Shown here one piece after another: positions 25,429-34,299 of a DNA stretch of 64,000 nucleotides. Both the position numbers and the translations under genes were made by a program. The DNA comes from Brachyspira hampsonii (lineage in GTDB: Bacteria; Spirochaetota; Brachyspiria; Brachyspirales; Brachyspiraceae). The notes under the pieces were generated by a model, which was given only the letters and a program-made list of their open reading frames with translations, was not told where the DNA came from and made no database searches. The stretch's first letter is position 1; each line of letters begins with the position of its first letter. The DNA lies in contig NZ_CP019914.1 in assembly GCF_002214805.1 (NCBI RefSeq), forward strand, positions 806,001-870,000. Direction: 5' to 3'.

Positions 25429-26841
25429 TTAAAATCTGAAATAAATAAATGGATTGTAAGTACCATTAACTAAATACATAATGCAGATAAACAGAAGTAT
25501 GAACTGAATAATACTTTCTAATATGTAAACTCTGCTTGAAAATACAGCCTCTTTAATCTTTGGAAACAAACTCTGAAATAGACCGCAAAATAGTATACCA
25601 AATATAAAACATACTTGGGTTTGAGGATAAAAGAAATATCTAACAGTGAAAATACTCTCTTTATAACTAAACATTAATTTATATAAATCTAATGCATGAC
25701 TTAAATCGTTAGCTCTGAACAATACCCAACCAAGTACGAATGCTAATATTACATATATATGATTGATGAATTTTAATTTATTTTTCTCTAATAACTTGCC
25801 TAAAAATATACGCTCTATAACTAAAAATAAACCATGCCATAAGCCCCAAAGAATAAAATTAAAACTAGCTCCATGCCATAAACCTGTAGCAAAAAAAACA
25901 ATAAATAGATTTAAATAAGTAAAATATTTGCCTTTACGGTTTCCGCCTAATGGTATATATAAATACTCCTTAAACCAAGTTGATAAAGATATATGCCATC
26001 TCCTCCAAAACTCCTGAACTGACTTTGATATGTAGGGATAATTAAAATTCTCTAAAAACTTAAAGCCGAACATATGACCCAAACCAATAGCCATATCTGA
26101 ATAACCTGAAAAATCATAATAAATTTGAAGCGTATAAAGAACAGCAGAAAGCCATACTAAAATAGTACCCAAATCACTTACAGATTGTTTTAATATCTCA
26201 TCGCAGGATAAAGCAAACATATTGGCTAGTATTACTTTTTTTGATAGTCCGTAAATGAACCTTTTTATTCCGTAGCTGATATTTTCTAAACTCTCCGTTC
26301 TATTTGTTATTTGAGTATATATATCATGATATTTTACTATAGGACCTGCTATTAGCTGAGGAAAAAAAGATATATACAAAGCTAAATTAATAATATTTTT
26401 CTGTGCTTTATTATGTTCTCTGTAAACATCTATAACATAAGACAAAGCCTGAAAAGTGTAAAATGATATACCTATTGGAAGAACTATGTTTTTTAATGAA
26501 ATTACTTCTTTACCTGATATAGAATTAATTATTGATATCGCAAAATCAGTATATTTAAAATAACCTAATATTGATAAATTAACTATTACACATAAGGATA
26601 AATATATTTTCTTTTTAGATTTGTCATTTTCTTCGATTGCCTTATCAATTAACAATGCAAAAAAATAATTAATTATTATAGAAGAAAACATTATAAGAGT
26701 GTAACTAACTCCACCCCAAGCATAAAATATAATGCTCGCTATAAGAAGCAGCACATTTCTAAATCTTTTATCGATTACATAATAAAGTATAAAAACTACA
26801 GGCAGAAAAAGCCACAAAAAAATCATAGAGCTAAATAACAT
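25429..26841 (-). CDS. MBOAT-family O-acyltransferase (AlgI-like)
   Basis: A polytopic membrane protein of 470 residues. GHMFGFKFLENFNYPY, FWRRWHISLSTWFKEYLYIP and LWHGASFNFILWGLWHG (catalytic His) are the AlgI/DltB-type MBOAT hallmarks. It should move acyl groups from a cytoplasmic donor across the membrane to the AlgX-like protein encoded immediately downstream. GGAG precedes the ATG. The promoter region is within 100 bases of a 12-copy pentanucleotide repeat. Alginate itself is unlikely, since no alginate biosynthetic genes are present. Lipooligosaccharide or peptidoglycan acetylation is more plausible. Confidence 0.92.
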   Translation of the reverse strand: MLFSSMIFLWLFLPVVFILYYVIDKRFRNVLLLIASIIFYAWGGVSYTLIMFSSIIINYFFALLIDKAIEENDKSKKKIYLSLCVIVNLSILGYFKYTDFAISIINSISGKEVISLKNIVLPIGISFYTFQALSYVIDVYREHNKAQKNIINLALYISFFPQLIAGPIVKYHDIYTQITNRTESLENISYGIKRFIYGLSKKVILANMFALSCDEILKQSVSDLGTILVWLSAVLYTLQIYYDFSGYSDMAIGLGHMFGFKFLENFNYPYISKSVQEFWRRWHISLSTWFKEYLYIPLGGNRKGKYFTYLNLFIVFFATGLWHGASFNFILWGLWHGLFLVIERIFLGKLLEKNKLKFINHIYVILAFVLGWVLFRANDLSHALDLYKLMFSYKESIFTVRYFFYPQTQVCFIFGILFCGLFQSLFPKIKEAVFSSRVYILESIIQFILLFICIMYLVNGTYNPFIYFRF

Positions 26842-26932
26842 AATAACTCCATGATTATAAATTTTTTATTTAAAAATATTTTTGTTAATGAATTAGAATA
26901 TATTAAATTATTTATTCTATATAATGCTAGGT

Positions 26933-26992
26933 GCGATGCGATGCGATGCGATGCGATGCGATGCGATGCGATGCGATGCGATGCGATGCGAT
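26933..26992. repeat. GCGAT pentanucleotide repeat, 12 copies
   Basis: Sixty bases of uninterrupted GCGAT units, GC-rich against very AT-rich surroundings, between the divergent MBOAT and MFS genes. It starts 92 bases upstream of the MBOAT start codon. Pure short tandem repeats slip at replication, so copy number is probably variable. Confidence 0.95.
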
Positions 26993-27182
26993 TACCACCA
27001 TTTTATTCTCCTAATTTAAGATTAAAACTATGATATAATAATTTCTGCTTAATGTCAAATAAAAATTATACATACACAAAAAAAGTATATAAACATAATA
27101 GAATTATAAAATTATTTATATAATAAGTATTAAAAAAAATTATTTGTATTATAATATAAAAATCAATTTATGGAGATTTAAT

Positions 27183-28346
27183 ATGTTTAATCTTCTTCTT
27201 ACTATTATATATTTATCTTTTATTAGTTTAGGACTTCCAGATTCTATTCTTGGATCAGCTTGGCCTACTATGTATAAAGAATTGAAAGTACCTATTTCTT
27301 ATGCCGGTATAATTTCTATGATTATCTCGGCAGGAACTATTATTTCTAGTTTGCAAAGTGATAGGCTTACTAAAAAATTTGGTACAGGAAAAATAACTGC
27401 ATTTAGTGTTGCAATGACCGCTGTAGCACTTTTTGGATTTTCTATTACTCATTCGTATTTATTTCTTTGCATTTGGGCTATACCTTATGGATTAGGTGCA
27501 GGAAGTGTAGATGCTTCTTTAAATAATTATGTAGCTCTTCATTACAAAAGCAAACATATGAGCTGGCTTCATTGTATGTGGGGGATAGGTGCCACAATAG
27601 GACCTTATATAATGGGATATGCACTCATTAATAATAATTGGAATGCAGGATACAGATACATATCAATAATACAGATTGTTCTAACCGCTATTTTATTTTT
27701 TAGTCTTTCCTTATGGAAGAAAAATGATGAACAAAATAAAGAAAAAATAAATACAAAAACTTTAAACTTAATAGAAATTATAAAAATATCCGGTGCTAAA
27801 GAAATTATGATATGCTTTTTTTGCTATTGTGCTATTGAGTCTACTACGGGACTATGGGCAAGCAGTTATTTAAATCTATATAAAAATATTGATATAAAAA
27901 CTGCAGCTTCTTTCGGAAGTTTATTTTATATAGGAATAACTGTTGGAAGAGCAATATCCGGATTTATAACAATGAAATTAAATGATAATCAAATGATAAT
28001 TTTAGGTGAATTATTAATTTTTATAGGAATAGTATTAATGATTATACCTGCAGTAAATATTGTATCTTTAATAGGATTTATAATCATAGGTTTAGGATGT
28101 GCTCCGATATATCCTTCTATAATACATTCAACTCCATATAATTTTGGGGCAGAAAATTCTCATGCTATAATAGGAGTGCAAATGGCTAGTGCCTATATAG
28201 GTACTCTTGCCATGCCTCCATTATTCGGATATATTGCCAATCATATATCAATATCATTGCTTCCTATATACTTGATGATAATTTTAATATTGATGTATAT
28301 TATGCATAGATTAATGATAAAAAAAACAATAAAAAATAAAAAATAG
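27183..28346 (+). CDS. MFS transporter
   Basis: Start placed at the ATG at 27183, which has GGAG seven bases before it. An upstream in-frame ATG at 27144 has no site. The 387-residue protein has 12 hydrophobic segments and an MFS loop motif in SDRLTKKFGTGKITAF (around 60-75). ISLGLPDSILGSAWPTMY at the N-terminus and GLGAGSVDASLNNYVA (around 102-117) resemble the FucP/sugar-permease-like branch of the superfamily. The substrate cannot be told. A terminator overlaps the stop codon. Convergent with the zinc ATPase gene. Confidence 0.88.
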   Translation: MFNLLLTIIYLSFISLGLPDSILGSAWPTMYKELKVPISYAGIISMIISAGTIISSLQSDRLTKKFGTGKITAFSVAMTAVALFGFSITHSYLFLCIWAIPYGLGAGSVDASLNNYVALHYKSKHMSWLHCMWGIGATIGPYIMGYALINNNWNAGYRYISIIQIVLTAILFFSLSLWKKNDEQNKEKINTKTLNLIEIIKISGAKEIMICFFCYCAIESTTGLWASSYLNLYKNIDIKTAASFGSLFYIGITVGRAISGFITMKLNDNQMIILGELLIFIGIVLMIIPAVNIVSLIGFIIIGLGCAPIYPSIIHSTPYNFGAENSHAIIGVQMASAYIGTLAMPPLFGYIANHISISLLPIYLMIILILMYIMHRLMIKKTIKNKK

Positions 28347-28375
28347 AGATGCATATATAAAATAAACATCTCTAT
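28343..28375. terminator. Bidirectional hairpin terminator
   Basis: Perfect arms ATAGAGATG (28343-28351) and CATCTCTAT (28367-28375), overlapping the MFS stop codon and lying 24 bases after the ATPase stop. Confidence 0.75.
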
Positions 28376-28398
28376 TATACTTCTATCAATACTATAAA

Positions 28399-30348
28399 TT
28401 AATGCTCACATCCGCAATCACAATCAGTAACTTTTATATTGCAGGATTTAGTATCTATATTCAAGGTATCATCTTTTTCTCCTAAAGGATAAAGAAGTCT
28501 TAAAGCATTTAATACCACTATTACAGTTACGCCTGTATCAGCAAAAATAGCAAGCCACATACTAGCAAGTCCTAAAGCTCCTAATATAATAGCTGCAAAT
28601 TTTATTACTAATGCTAAAAGTATATTCTCCCAAACTACAATATAATTCTTTTTTGCAAGTTTTATAACAGAAGCAACTTTAGAAGGCTTATCGTCCATAA
28701 TAACAACATCAGCATTCTCTATAGCAGCATCAGAACCAAGACCTCCCATAGCAATACCTATATCAGCACGAGCAAGAGAAGGAGCATCATTTATACCATC
28801 GCCTACAAATATTGAAGCCTTAGAATCTTTCATCATTTCTTCTAATACATTCACTTTATCCTCAGGCAAACATCCTCCTTTGAATGATTGTATATTCATC
28901 TCTTTTGCAAATGCTTCTACTCTATTAACATTATCGCCGCTTATCAATGCAGTTTTTATATTCATTGAATTTAATAAATCAATAGCTTCTTTAGTATCAT
29001 CTTTTATGCTGTCATCGATAAAAAATCCGCCGGCATGTTCATAGTCTACCGCAATATGAACATTAATATTTTCTTTTATTTCTGATATTTCAATATTATT
29101 CTGTTTTAATAAATCAACTCCTCCTATCAATATATTTTTACTATCAACCACAGCTAAAGCACCTTTTCCGCTTATATCTTTATGATTTGAAATTAAACTT
29201 TCATTTATAATACCGTTATGATGATTTTTATAATGCTCTACTATTGACACCGCTATAGGATGAGAAGAACCTGTTTCAGCATAAGCAGCATATTTGAGAA
29301 GAGTTTCATTATCGTATACACCCGTATTGTATATTTCTCTTATTGAAAATTCACCTTTAGTGAGAGTGCCTGTTTTATCAAAAATCACTTTATCAGCCTT
29401 AGCAAGTAAATCTAAAAATACCCCGCCTTTAACCATTATTCCAAATTTAGAAGCCCTTCCTATAGAGGCAAAATATGTTAGAGGAATACCAACCATAAAA
29501 GCACAAGGACATGAAACTACAAGCAAAGTTAAAGATCTTTGAAACCAATTAGAAAAAACCTCTCTACCGTATATTAATGTAGGTATAACTGTAAGAAAAA
29601 TTGCCCCAAATACCACTATAGGGGTATAAACACCTGCAAACTTGCTTATAAACTGCTCAATATTTGCTTTTCTATTTTGAGAATCCTGAACAAGCTTCAA
29701 AATTTTAGCAATAGATGATTCTCCGTAGGCTCTTATAACTTTTGCTTTGATAGTGTTATCTCCGTTTATAGTGCCGGCTAGAATTTCATCATTAACTTTA
29801 ACACTTCTAGGCATACTCTCTCCTGTTAATGCCTTAGTATCAATCCAGCTTTCACCCTCATATATAACAGAGTCAAGAGGTACTTTTTCAAAAGGATTTA
29901 TTATTATATTATCTCCGACATGAACTTCTGATATATCAGCCTTTTGCACATTTCCATTTTCTCTTATAATGTTAGCACTATCAGGTCTTATAGCCATTAA
30001 TGCCGCTATTGTTCTTTTTGATTTATCAACAGCCATATCCTCAAAATATTCGCCTACTCTATAAAATATAAGTACAGCTAAAGCCTCAGGAAGTTCATGA
30101 AGTATTATGGCTCCTACTGTAGCAATGCTCATAAGGAAACTTTCACGCATGAACTTACCTTTAATGAAATCTAAAGCAGCATTTTTAAAAACTTCTCTGC
30201 CCAAAATAAGATACGGTATAAAGAAAATAATATATTCTATAGTACCATGTATATTTTTATGCAGGCTGTATAGTAATACTAATACTACAAGTCCTAAAAA
30301 AATTTCTGATAAAAATAAAAGTCTTTCTTTATTCTTTAACATGTTCAT
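28399..30348 (-). CDS. Zn/Cd-type P1B ATPase exporter
   Basis: 649 residues. TGES (about 174), SCPCAFMVG with the metal-site CPC (about 280), the phosphorylation motif DKTGTLTKG (about 322), SSHPIA (about 353) and GDGINDAPSLA (about 518) give the complete P1B signature. There is no N-terminal HMA domain. Instead the C-terminus ends DCDCGCEH, a likely metal-binding tail. It exports divalent metal from the cytosol using ATP. It overlaps the 3' end of the ArsR/SmtB gene by 20 bases, so the two are coupled. Zinc is the best guess because the regulator has a perfect alpha-5 zinc site; cadmium or lead are possible. Confidence 0.93.
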   Translation of the reverse strand: MNMLKNKERLLFLSEIFLGLVVLVLLYSLHKNIHGTIEYIIFFIPYLILGREVFKNAALDFIKGKFMRESFLMSIATVGAIILHELPEALAVLIFYRVGEYFEDMAVDKSKRTIAALMAIRPDSANIIRENGNVQKADISEVHVGDNIIINPFEKVPLDSVIYEGESWIDTKALTGESMPRSVKVNDEILAGTINGDNTIKAKVIRAYGESSIAKILKLVQDSQNRKANIEQFISKFAGVYTPIVVFGAIFLTVIPTLIYGREVFSNWFQRSLTLLVVSCPCAFMVGIPLTYFASIGRASKFGIMVKGGVFLDLLAKADKVIFDKTGTLTKGEFSIREIYNTGVYDNETLLKYAAYAETGSSHPIAVSIVEHYKNHHNGIINESLISNHKDISGKGALAVVDSKNILIGGVDLLKQNNIEISEIKENINVHIAVDYEHAGGFFIDDSIKDDTKEAIDLLNSMNIKTALISGDNVNRVEAFAKEMNIQSFKGGCLPEDKVNVLEEMMKDSKASIFVGDGINDAPSLARADIGIAMGGLGSDAAIENADVVIMDDKPSKVASVIKLAKKNYIVVWENILLALVIKFAAIILGALGLASMWLAIFADTGVTVIVVLNALRLLYPLGEKDDTLNIDTKSCNIKVTDCDCGCEH

Positions 30349-30727
30349 ACCCCCAAGTATAAATTTTTTCTATATGTTCATCATCAAGCCTGTAAAAAAC
30401 ATGAAGTCCTACCTTTCTTTTCTTTACCACCCTAGCCTGCCAAAGCATCTTTAAATGCTGCGATATAGAAGGCTGCTTCATGTCGAGTAAAGATGATAAT
30501 TCATGTACGCATAATTCTTTCTCGCTTAATGCTGATATTATCTTTAATCTTGTAGAATCAGAAAATACAGAAAAAAATCCTGCCAAAAGCGAAAACTCTT
30601 CATCATTCGGAAGTTTTGGTATTAATGATGATATATTTGAATCTTTTGTACTTATCTCGCAATCATCATCAGTATTTAAATATTCCTCATCAGAAGTTTC
30701 AGTATATTTTTTTATATTCTTTTTCAT
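30329..30727 (-). CDS. ArsR/SmtB-family metal-sensing repressor
   Basis: 132 residues. A winged helix-turn-helix occupies about 50-115 (STRLKIISALSEKELCVHELSSLL, then MKQPSISQHLKMLWQARVV). The C-terminal helix reads DEHIEKIYTWGYEHVKE, an exact D-x-H-x10-H-x2-E alpha-5 site as in SmtB/CzrA zinc sensors. An ELCVHE in helix 3 could be a second metal site. A 14+14 base palindrome lies 14-51 bases upstream of the start. It should repress its own operon and the P1B ATPase until zinc rises. GAGG precedes the ATG. Confidence 0.92.
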   Translation of the reverse strand: MKKNIKKYTETSDEEYLNTDDDCEISTKDSNISSLIPKLPNDEEFSLLAGFFSVFSDSTRLKIISALSEKELCVHELSSLLDMKQPSISQHLKMLWQARVVKKRKVGLHVFYRLDDEHIEKIYTWGYEHVKE

Positions 30728-30740
30728 ATTGCCTCATATT

Positions 30741-30778
30741 TATATAAGTATATTATAATATAACAATATACTTATATA
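30741..30778. promoter_or_regulatory. Operator palindrome of the zinc operon
   Basis: TATATAAGTATATT (30741-30754) and AATATACTTATATA (30765-30778) are perfect 14-base arms with a 10-base spacer. The spacer overlaps a TATAAT-like -10 box on the minus strand, so a bound repressor would block RNA polymerase. Confidence 0.7.
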
Positions 30779-31333
30779 ATAATAAAATCAATACAATAAA
30801 TAAAATTTTTTTAAGATTTTTAGTTTTTTTCAAAAAAATTATGTAAAAAAGAAAGTAAACATTATTTAACAAAAGATAATGTTTTTTATACTTTTACAAA
30901 TAAATATTACACTTGAACATTTTATGTAATAATTCAATTTACAAATTAAAAACAGTGATTTTTTAATTTTTATTTCTAAAAACATATAATCAATAATTAT
31001 ATTTTTAATGTAATAAGCACAAATAATTCATATTCAAAAAAAAATAAAAAAAAACGAATAAAAAATAATATTTTTACAAAAAAAATATTTTCTAAGTATT
31101 GACATAAAAGATAAAGCCGTCTAGCATTTTAGTATAGTTAAGTTAGAAACATTGATAAAAAAATAAAACAATATGTTTGTAAAGTTAGATTACTAATACA
31201 GTAAAGAAAATACTTTACAAAAAACAATCAATCACATTATAAAAATCTAATAAAAAATCAAATGTTTCTAAATCCATTTTGAAATAGACATTAGCAATAA
31301 TGTTTATAATATTTTTTATAAAGGAGTTCGTAT
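30779..31333. other. AT-rich intergenic region with a promoter and long 5' leader
   Basis: About 555 bases between divergent genes. The left 300 bases are extremely AT-rich and show no gene. A promoter lies at 31099-31127. The remaining ~200 bases before the lipoprotein start form an unusually long untranslated leader with only weak hairpins. Confidence 0.5.
31099..31127 (+). promoter_or_regulatory. Promoter of the 31.3 kb lipoprotein gene
   Basis: TTGACA (31099-31104) and TAGCAT (31122-31127), spacing 17. A TATAGT at about 31133 is an alternative -10. The start codon is about 200 bases downstream. Confidence 0.5.
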
Positions 31334-31873
31334 ATGAACAAAAAAATTTTAACACTATTTTTAGTAGTTGCATTTTCTGCAATATTTGCAGTAAGCTGTA
31401 ACAACAAAACAACAGATCCTGTAAAAGATTCAAACACAGGAACAACAACTGCTTCCACACCTACATCTGCTGACCCTCAAAAGAAAGATTTAGGAAAAAT
31501 AACAGCTTCAGCAGGTACAGAACTTAAAAAAGCTGCTACTATAGCATCAATAGCAACTAAAAAAACTACTGATGAAACTAAATCTGTTACTTTAACTCTA
31601 ACATTAGATCCAAAAGTTGATGATGTTAAATATGATATAAAAGCTGTAAAAAGAGAAGTTAATAGCGATGATAATAGTAACCAAGTTAATACTCAATTAG
31701 AAGGAAAAGTTGCTTCTTTTAAATATGACGGAACAAAATTAACTTTGGCTAAAGATACAACTTTAGAAAATTTCGAAGCTACTAAAACAGATTATTATAA
31801 AGTTACAATAACAGTATCTAAAGAAGGATATAACCCTAAAGATGTTGATGTATATGTAAAATTAGCATATTAA
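31334..31873 (+). CDS. Small Thr/Lys-rich lipoprotein
   Basis: 179 residues with a lipoprotein signal peptide ending AIFAVSC (Cys22), then a Thr/Ser/Asn-rich linker (about 23-60). The remainder is beta-rich with a possible Ig-like or cadherin-like repeat (VTLTLTLDPKVDDVKYDIKA; YYKVTITVSKEGYNPKDVDV). AAAGGAG precedes the ATG at ideal spacing, which together with the promoter suggests strong expression. No family recognised. It is probably an abundant surface or periplasmic lipoprotein of this genus. Confidence 0.75.
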   Translation: MNKKILTLFLVVAFSAIFAVSCNNKTTDPVKDSNTGTTTASTPTSADPQKKDLGKITASAGTELKKAATIASIATKKTTDETKSVTLTLTLDPKVDDVKYDIKAVKREVNSDDNSNQVNTQLEGKVASFKYDGTKLTLAKDTTLENFEATKTDYYKVTITVSKEGYNPKDVDVYVKLAY

Positions 31874-31884
31874 TAATATGTTAT

Positions 31885-32078
31885 AAATAAGGCAAGAAAA
31901 AACATGCCTGCCATATAAAAAATTGAATTTTAAGGTGTGAGTATATAAAAGGTACTTGCACCTCTATTTAAGAAAACAATTGATTTAATAAAAATAATAA
32001 AGTTAACCTAATTAAAAAAGATTTTTAGTTGGTAGGAATATGATAAAAAATATCCCTACCATATAAAAAATTGAATTT
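31885..32078. repeat. Cluster of hairpins with a repeated 20-base motif
   Basis: Three hairpins follow the lipoprotein gene: GGCA/TGCC (31891-31908), AGGTGTGAGTA/TACTTGCACCT (31933-31963, 11 pairs with two G-U), and GGTAGGAATA/TATCCCTACC (32031-32060, one mismatch). The first and third are each followed by the identical 20-mer CCATATAAAAAATTGAATTT (31911-31930 and 32059-32078). The 11-pair hairpin is the likely terminator. The remainder of the gap to 32291 shows no gene. Confidence 0.6.
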
Positions 32079-32291
32079 ATTTCATCATATAGCTATATTC
32101 AAAAAAGTCAACATCCAAATAAAATTTTTTTCAATAAATAATATACATAATAGCAAATTATTTATTTTTAATATATAATCTGTAATATTTTTCATTTTTT
32201 AACGAATTTTGATTTTTACAAAAATTTTACAAAAAATCATAAAGTTAACATAATGACTAATAAATAATGGAAAAAAGGAAAACTTTTAATT

Positions 32292-34271
32292 ATGTATATT
32301 TTCAAAAAACAGGACAAAGATTTTAGAAATCTCACAAATGAAGAAATAAACTTTCTTAAATCTCAGGGCTGTTCTTCTCAGTCTTGGGATAAAATACTCA
32401 TCAAAAATGTAGATTTAAGCAGAATAAAGGATGTTCAGTTTTATGGCAGAGTAAAAATTAACTCTCTTAATGGAAATGTTAGATATCATAAAAAACTTAA
32501 AGTATTAGCTTCCATAAACAGAGCTGCTTTAATAAATGTATATATAAATGGAAATGTTTATATTAATAATGTAGGAAGATTTATAGAAAATTATAAAATA
32601 GAAAATGGCGTCATAATAGAAAATGCAGGTTCTATATATATGGAAGGAAAAAGCAGTTTTGGCAACGGAGTTGAAACCTCACCTATTATGGAAGGAGACG
32701 GAAGAAGCGTAAAAATATTTAATAGACTTAATTCTCATATAGCATATTTAGTTGCAATATACAGACATGAAAAATTAATGCGTGAAAAAATTAATAGTAT
32801 GATAGATGAATATGCCAAACAAAAAACAAGAAGATTCGGGAAAATAAAAAAACATGCTAAAATAATAAATGCAAGACTTATAAGAAATTCTTTAATAGAT
32901 CCCTATACCACTGTAGAAAATGCAGATGAAATCAGCAATACAACGGTAATCAGCACAAAAGAATGTCCTTCATATATAGGAACATCTGTTATATTAAAAG
33001 ATTCTATCCTTCTTAAAGGTGCAAACATAACAGACAGTACGGTAATAAAAAAGGCTTTTATAGGTGAAGGAGTAAGACTCGCAAGACAATTCTCATGCGA
33101 GGATTCTCTTTTATTTGCTAACTGCGAGGGGGAGCATGGAGAAATGTTTTCTATATTTGCAGGTCCTTATACAGTTACTCATCATAAGGCTACTCTTTTA
33201 ATAGCAAGTCATTTTTCATTTTTTAATGCAGGAAGCGGTACTAATCAAAGCAATCATATGTACAAATTAGGACCTTATCATCATGGTTTTATGGAAAGAG
33301 GATGCAAAACAGGAAGCAACTCTTATATTTTATGGCCTTCTCATATAGGGGCTTTCTCAACTGTTATAGGGGCACATTATGATAATGTTGATACTTCAGA
33401 TTTTCCTTTTTCATATATAACTGAACATGGATATCATCAGACAAGACTTATACCTGCTTTAAATTTATTCGGTGTTGGGCTTTCAAGAGATGAAAATAAA
33501 TGGAGAGACAGAGATAGAAGAAAAGGAGATAAAAAAGATTTAATAATATTTGATGTATTTAGTCCGTATACTGTATCTAAAATGATTAAGTCTGAAGCTA
33601 TATTAGAAAAAATAAAAAAAGAAAAAAATAATAATGGAGATTTTTTAACATATAAGAACATGATTATAAAAATATCTTCTTTAGATAAATATTCAAAAAG
33701 ATACTCCATAGCAATAGATTTATACTTGCATAACAAAATACTTTCATATATAAAAGACTCTAAAAATATAGATGAGATAGTATCAAATTTAGAATATGAT
33801 AAAAATAATGTATTTGAGAAGTGGTCTGATATCGGAGGACTTATATGTGCTAAGGATAGAGTTGATAATATAATAAAAAATTTAGAAAATAACAAAATAA
33901 ATGACATTAAAACATTAATTGAAGAGTTTGAAAAATTATACAATATATATTCTGAAGATGAAAAATCTTGGGTAATGAATATAGTTAAATCAAGATATAA
34001 TATAGAAAGTATTAACAAAGAAACTATAAAAAAATTATTAAATGAGCATAAAATATTATTAGAAGAAGCGTATAATATATTTTATAAAGATGTTGAAAAA
34101 GAGTATGATACAGCAAAAATGGTAAGTTCCGGTATTGATGACAAAACTGTTATGGAAAAAGATTTTGAGGCGGTAAGGGGTAGAGTTAATGATAACACTT
34201 TTGTAATAAAATATAAAAAAGATATGAAAAATAAGATCGAATCTATTAACAATATTATTAATATATTGTAA
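32292..34271 (+). CDS. DUF4954-family left-handed beta-helix protein
   Basis: 659 residues with no signal peptide. The central part (about 60-390) has hexapeptide-like repeats as in left-handed beta-helix acyl/nucleotidyl transferases (SYIGTSVILKDSILLKGANI, GSNSYILWPSHIGAFSTVIG). It also has conserved His-rich segments (TVTHHKATLLIASH, YKLGPYHHGFMERG) that suggest an active site. The C-terminal 250 residues are helical and Lys/Glu-rich. I recognise it as the DUF4954 family found in Bacteroidetes and spirochaetes, where the function is not established. A sugar or nucleotide-sugar acyltransferase-like role is plausible. It lies 28 bases upstream of prmA. Confidence 0.8.
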   Translation: MYIFKKQDKDFRNLTNEEINFLKSQGCSSQSWDKILIKNVDLSRIKDVQFYGRVKINSLNGNVRYHKKLKVLASINRAALINVYINGNVYINNVGRFIENYKIENGVIIENAGSIYMEGKSSFGNGVETSPIMEGDGRSVKIFNRLNSHIAYLVAIYRHEKLMREKINSMIDEYAKQKTRRFGKIKKHAKIINARLIRNSLIDPYTTVENADEISNTTVISTKECPSYIGTSVILKDSILLKGANITDSTVIKKAFIGEGVRLARQFSCEDSLLFANCEGEHGEMFSIFAGPYTVTHHKATLLIASHFSFFNAGSGTNQSNHMYKLGPYHHGFMERGCKTGSNSYILWPSHIGAFSTVIGAHYDNVDTSDFPFSYITEHGYHQTRLIPALNLFGVGLSRDENKWRDRDRRKGDKKDLIIFDVFSPYTVSKMIKSEAILEKIKKEKNNNGDFLTYKNMIIKISSLDKYSKRYSIAIDLYLHNKILSYIKDSKNIDEIVSNLEYDKNNVFEKWSDIGGLICAKDRVDNIIKNLENNKINDIKTLIEEFEKLYNIYSEDEKSWVMNIVKSRYNIESINKETIKKLLNEHKILLEEAYNIFYKDVEKEYDTAKMVSSGIDDKTVMEKDFEAVRGRVNDNTFVIKYKKDMKNKIESINNIINIL

Positions 34272-34299
34272 TATATAGAAAATCATTATTGGAGTCATT

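Noticed and set aside
26933-26992. CRISPR-like repeat
   Set aside because: The repeat is a contiguous 5-base unit without spacers and there are no cas genes.
26851-27033. 60-codon ORF across the GCGAT repeat (RCDAM repeats)
   Set aside because: It has no ribosome site or recognisable protein, and the open frame arises simply because a stop-free pentamer is repeated. Its promoter context belongs to the flanking genes.
33437-34018. 193-codon minus-strand ORF inside the DUF4954 gene
   Set aside because: Low-complexity Ser/Ile/Leu/Phe composition mirrors the Lys/Asp/Asn-rich sense frame, so it is a shadow.
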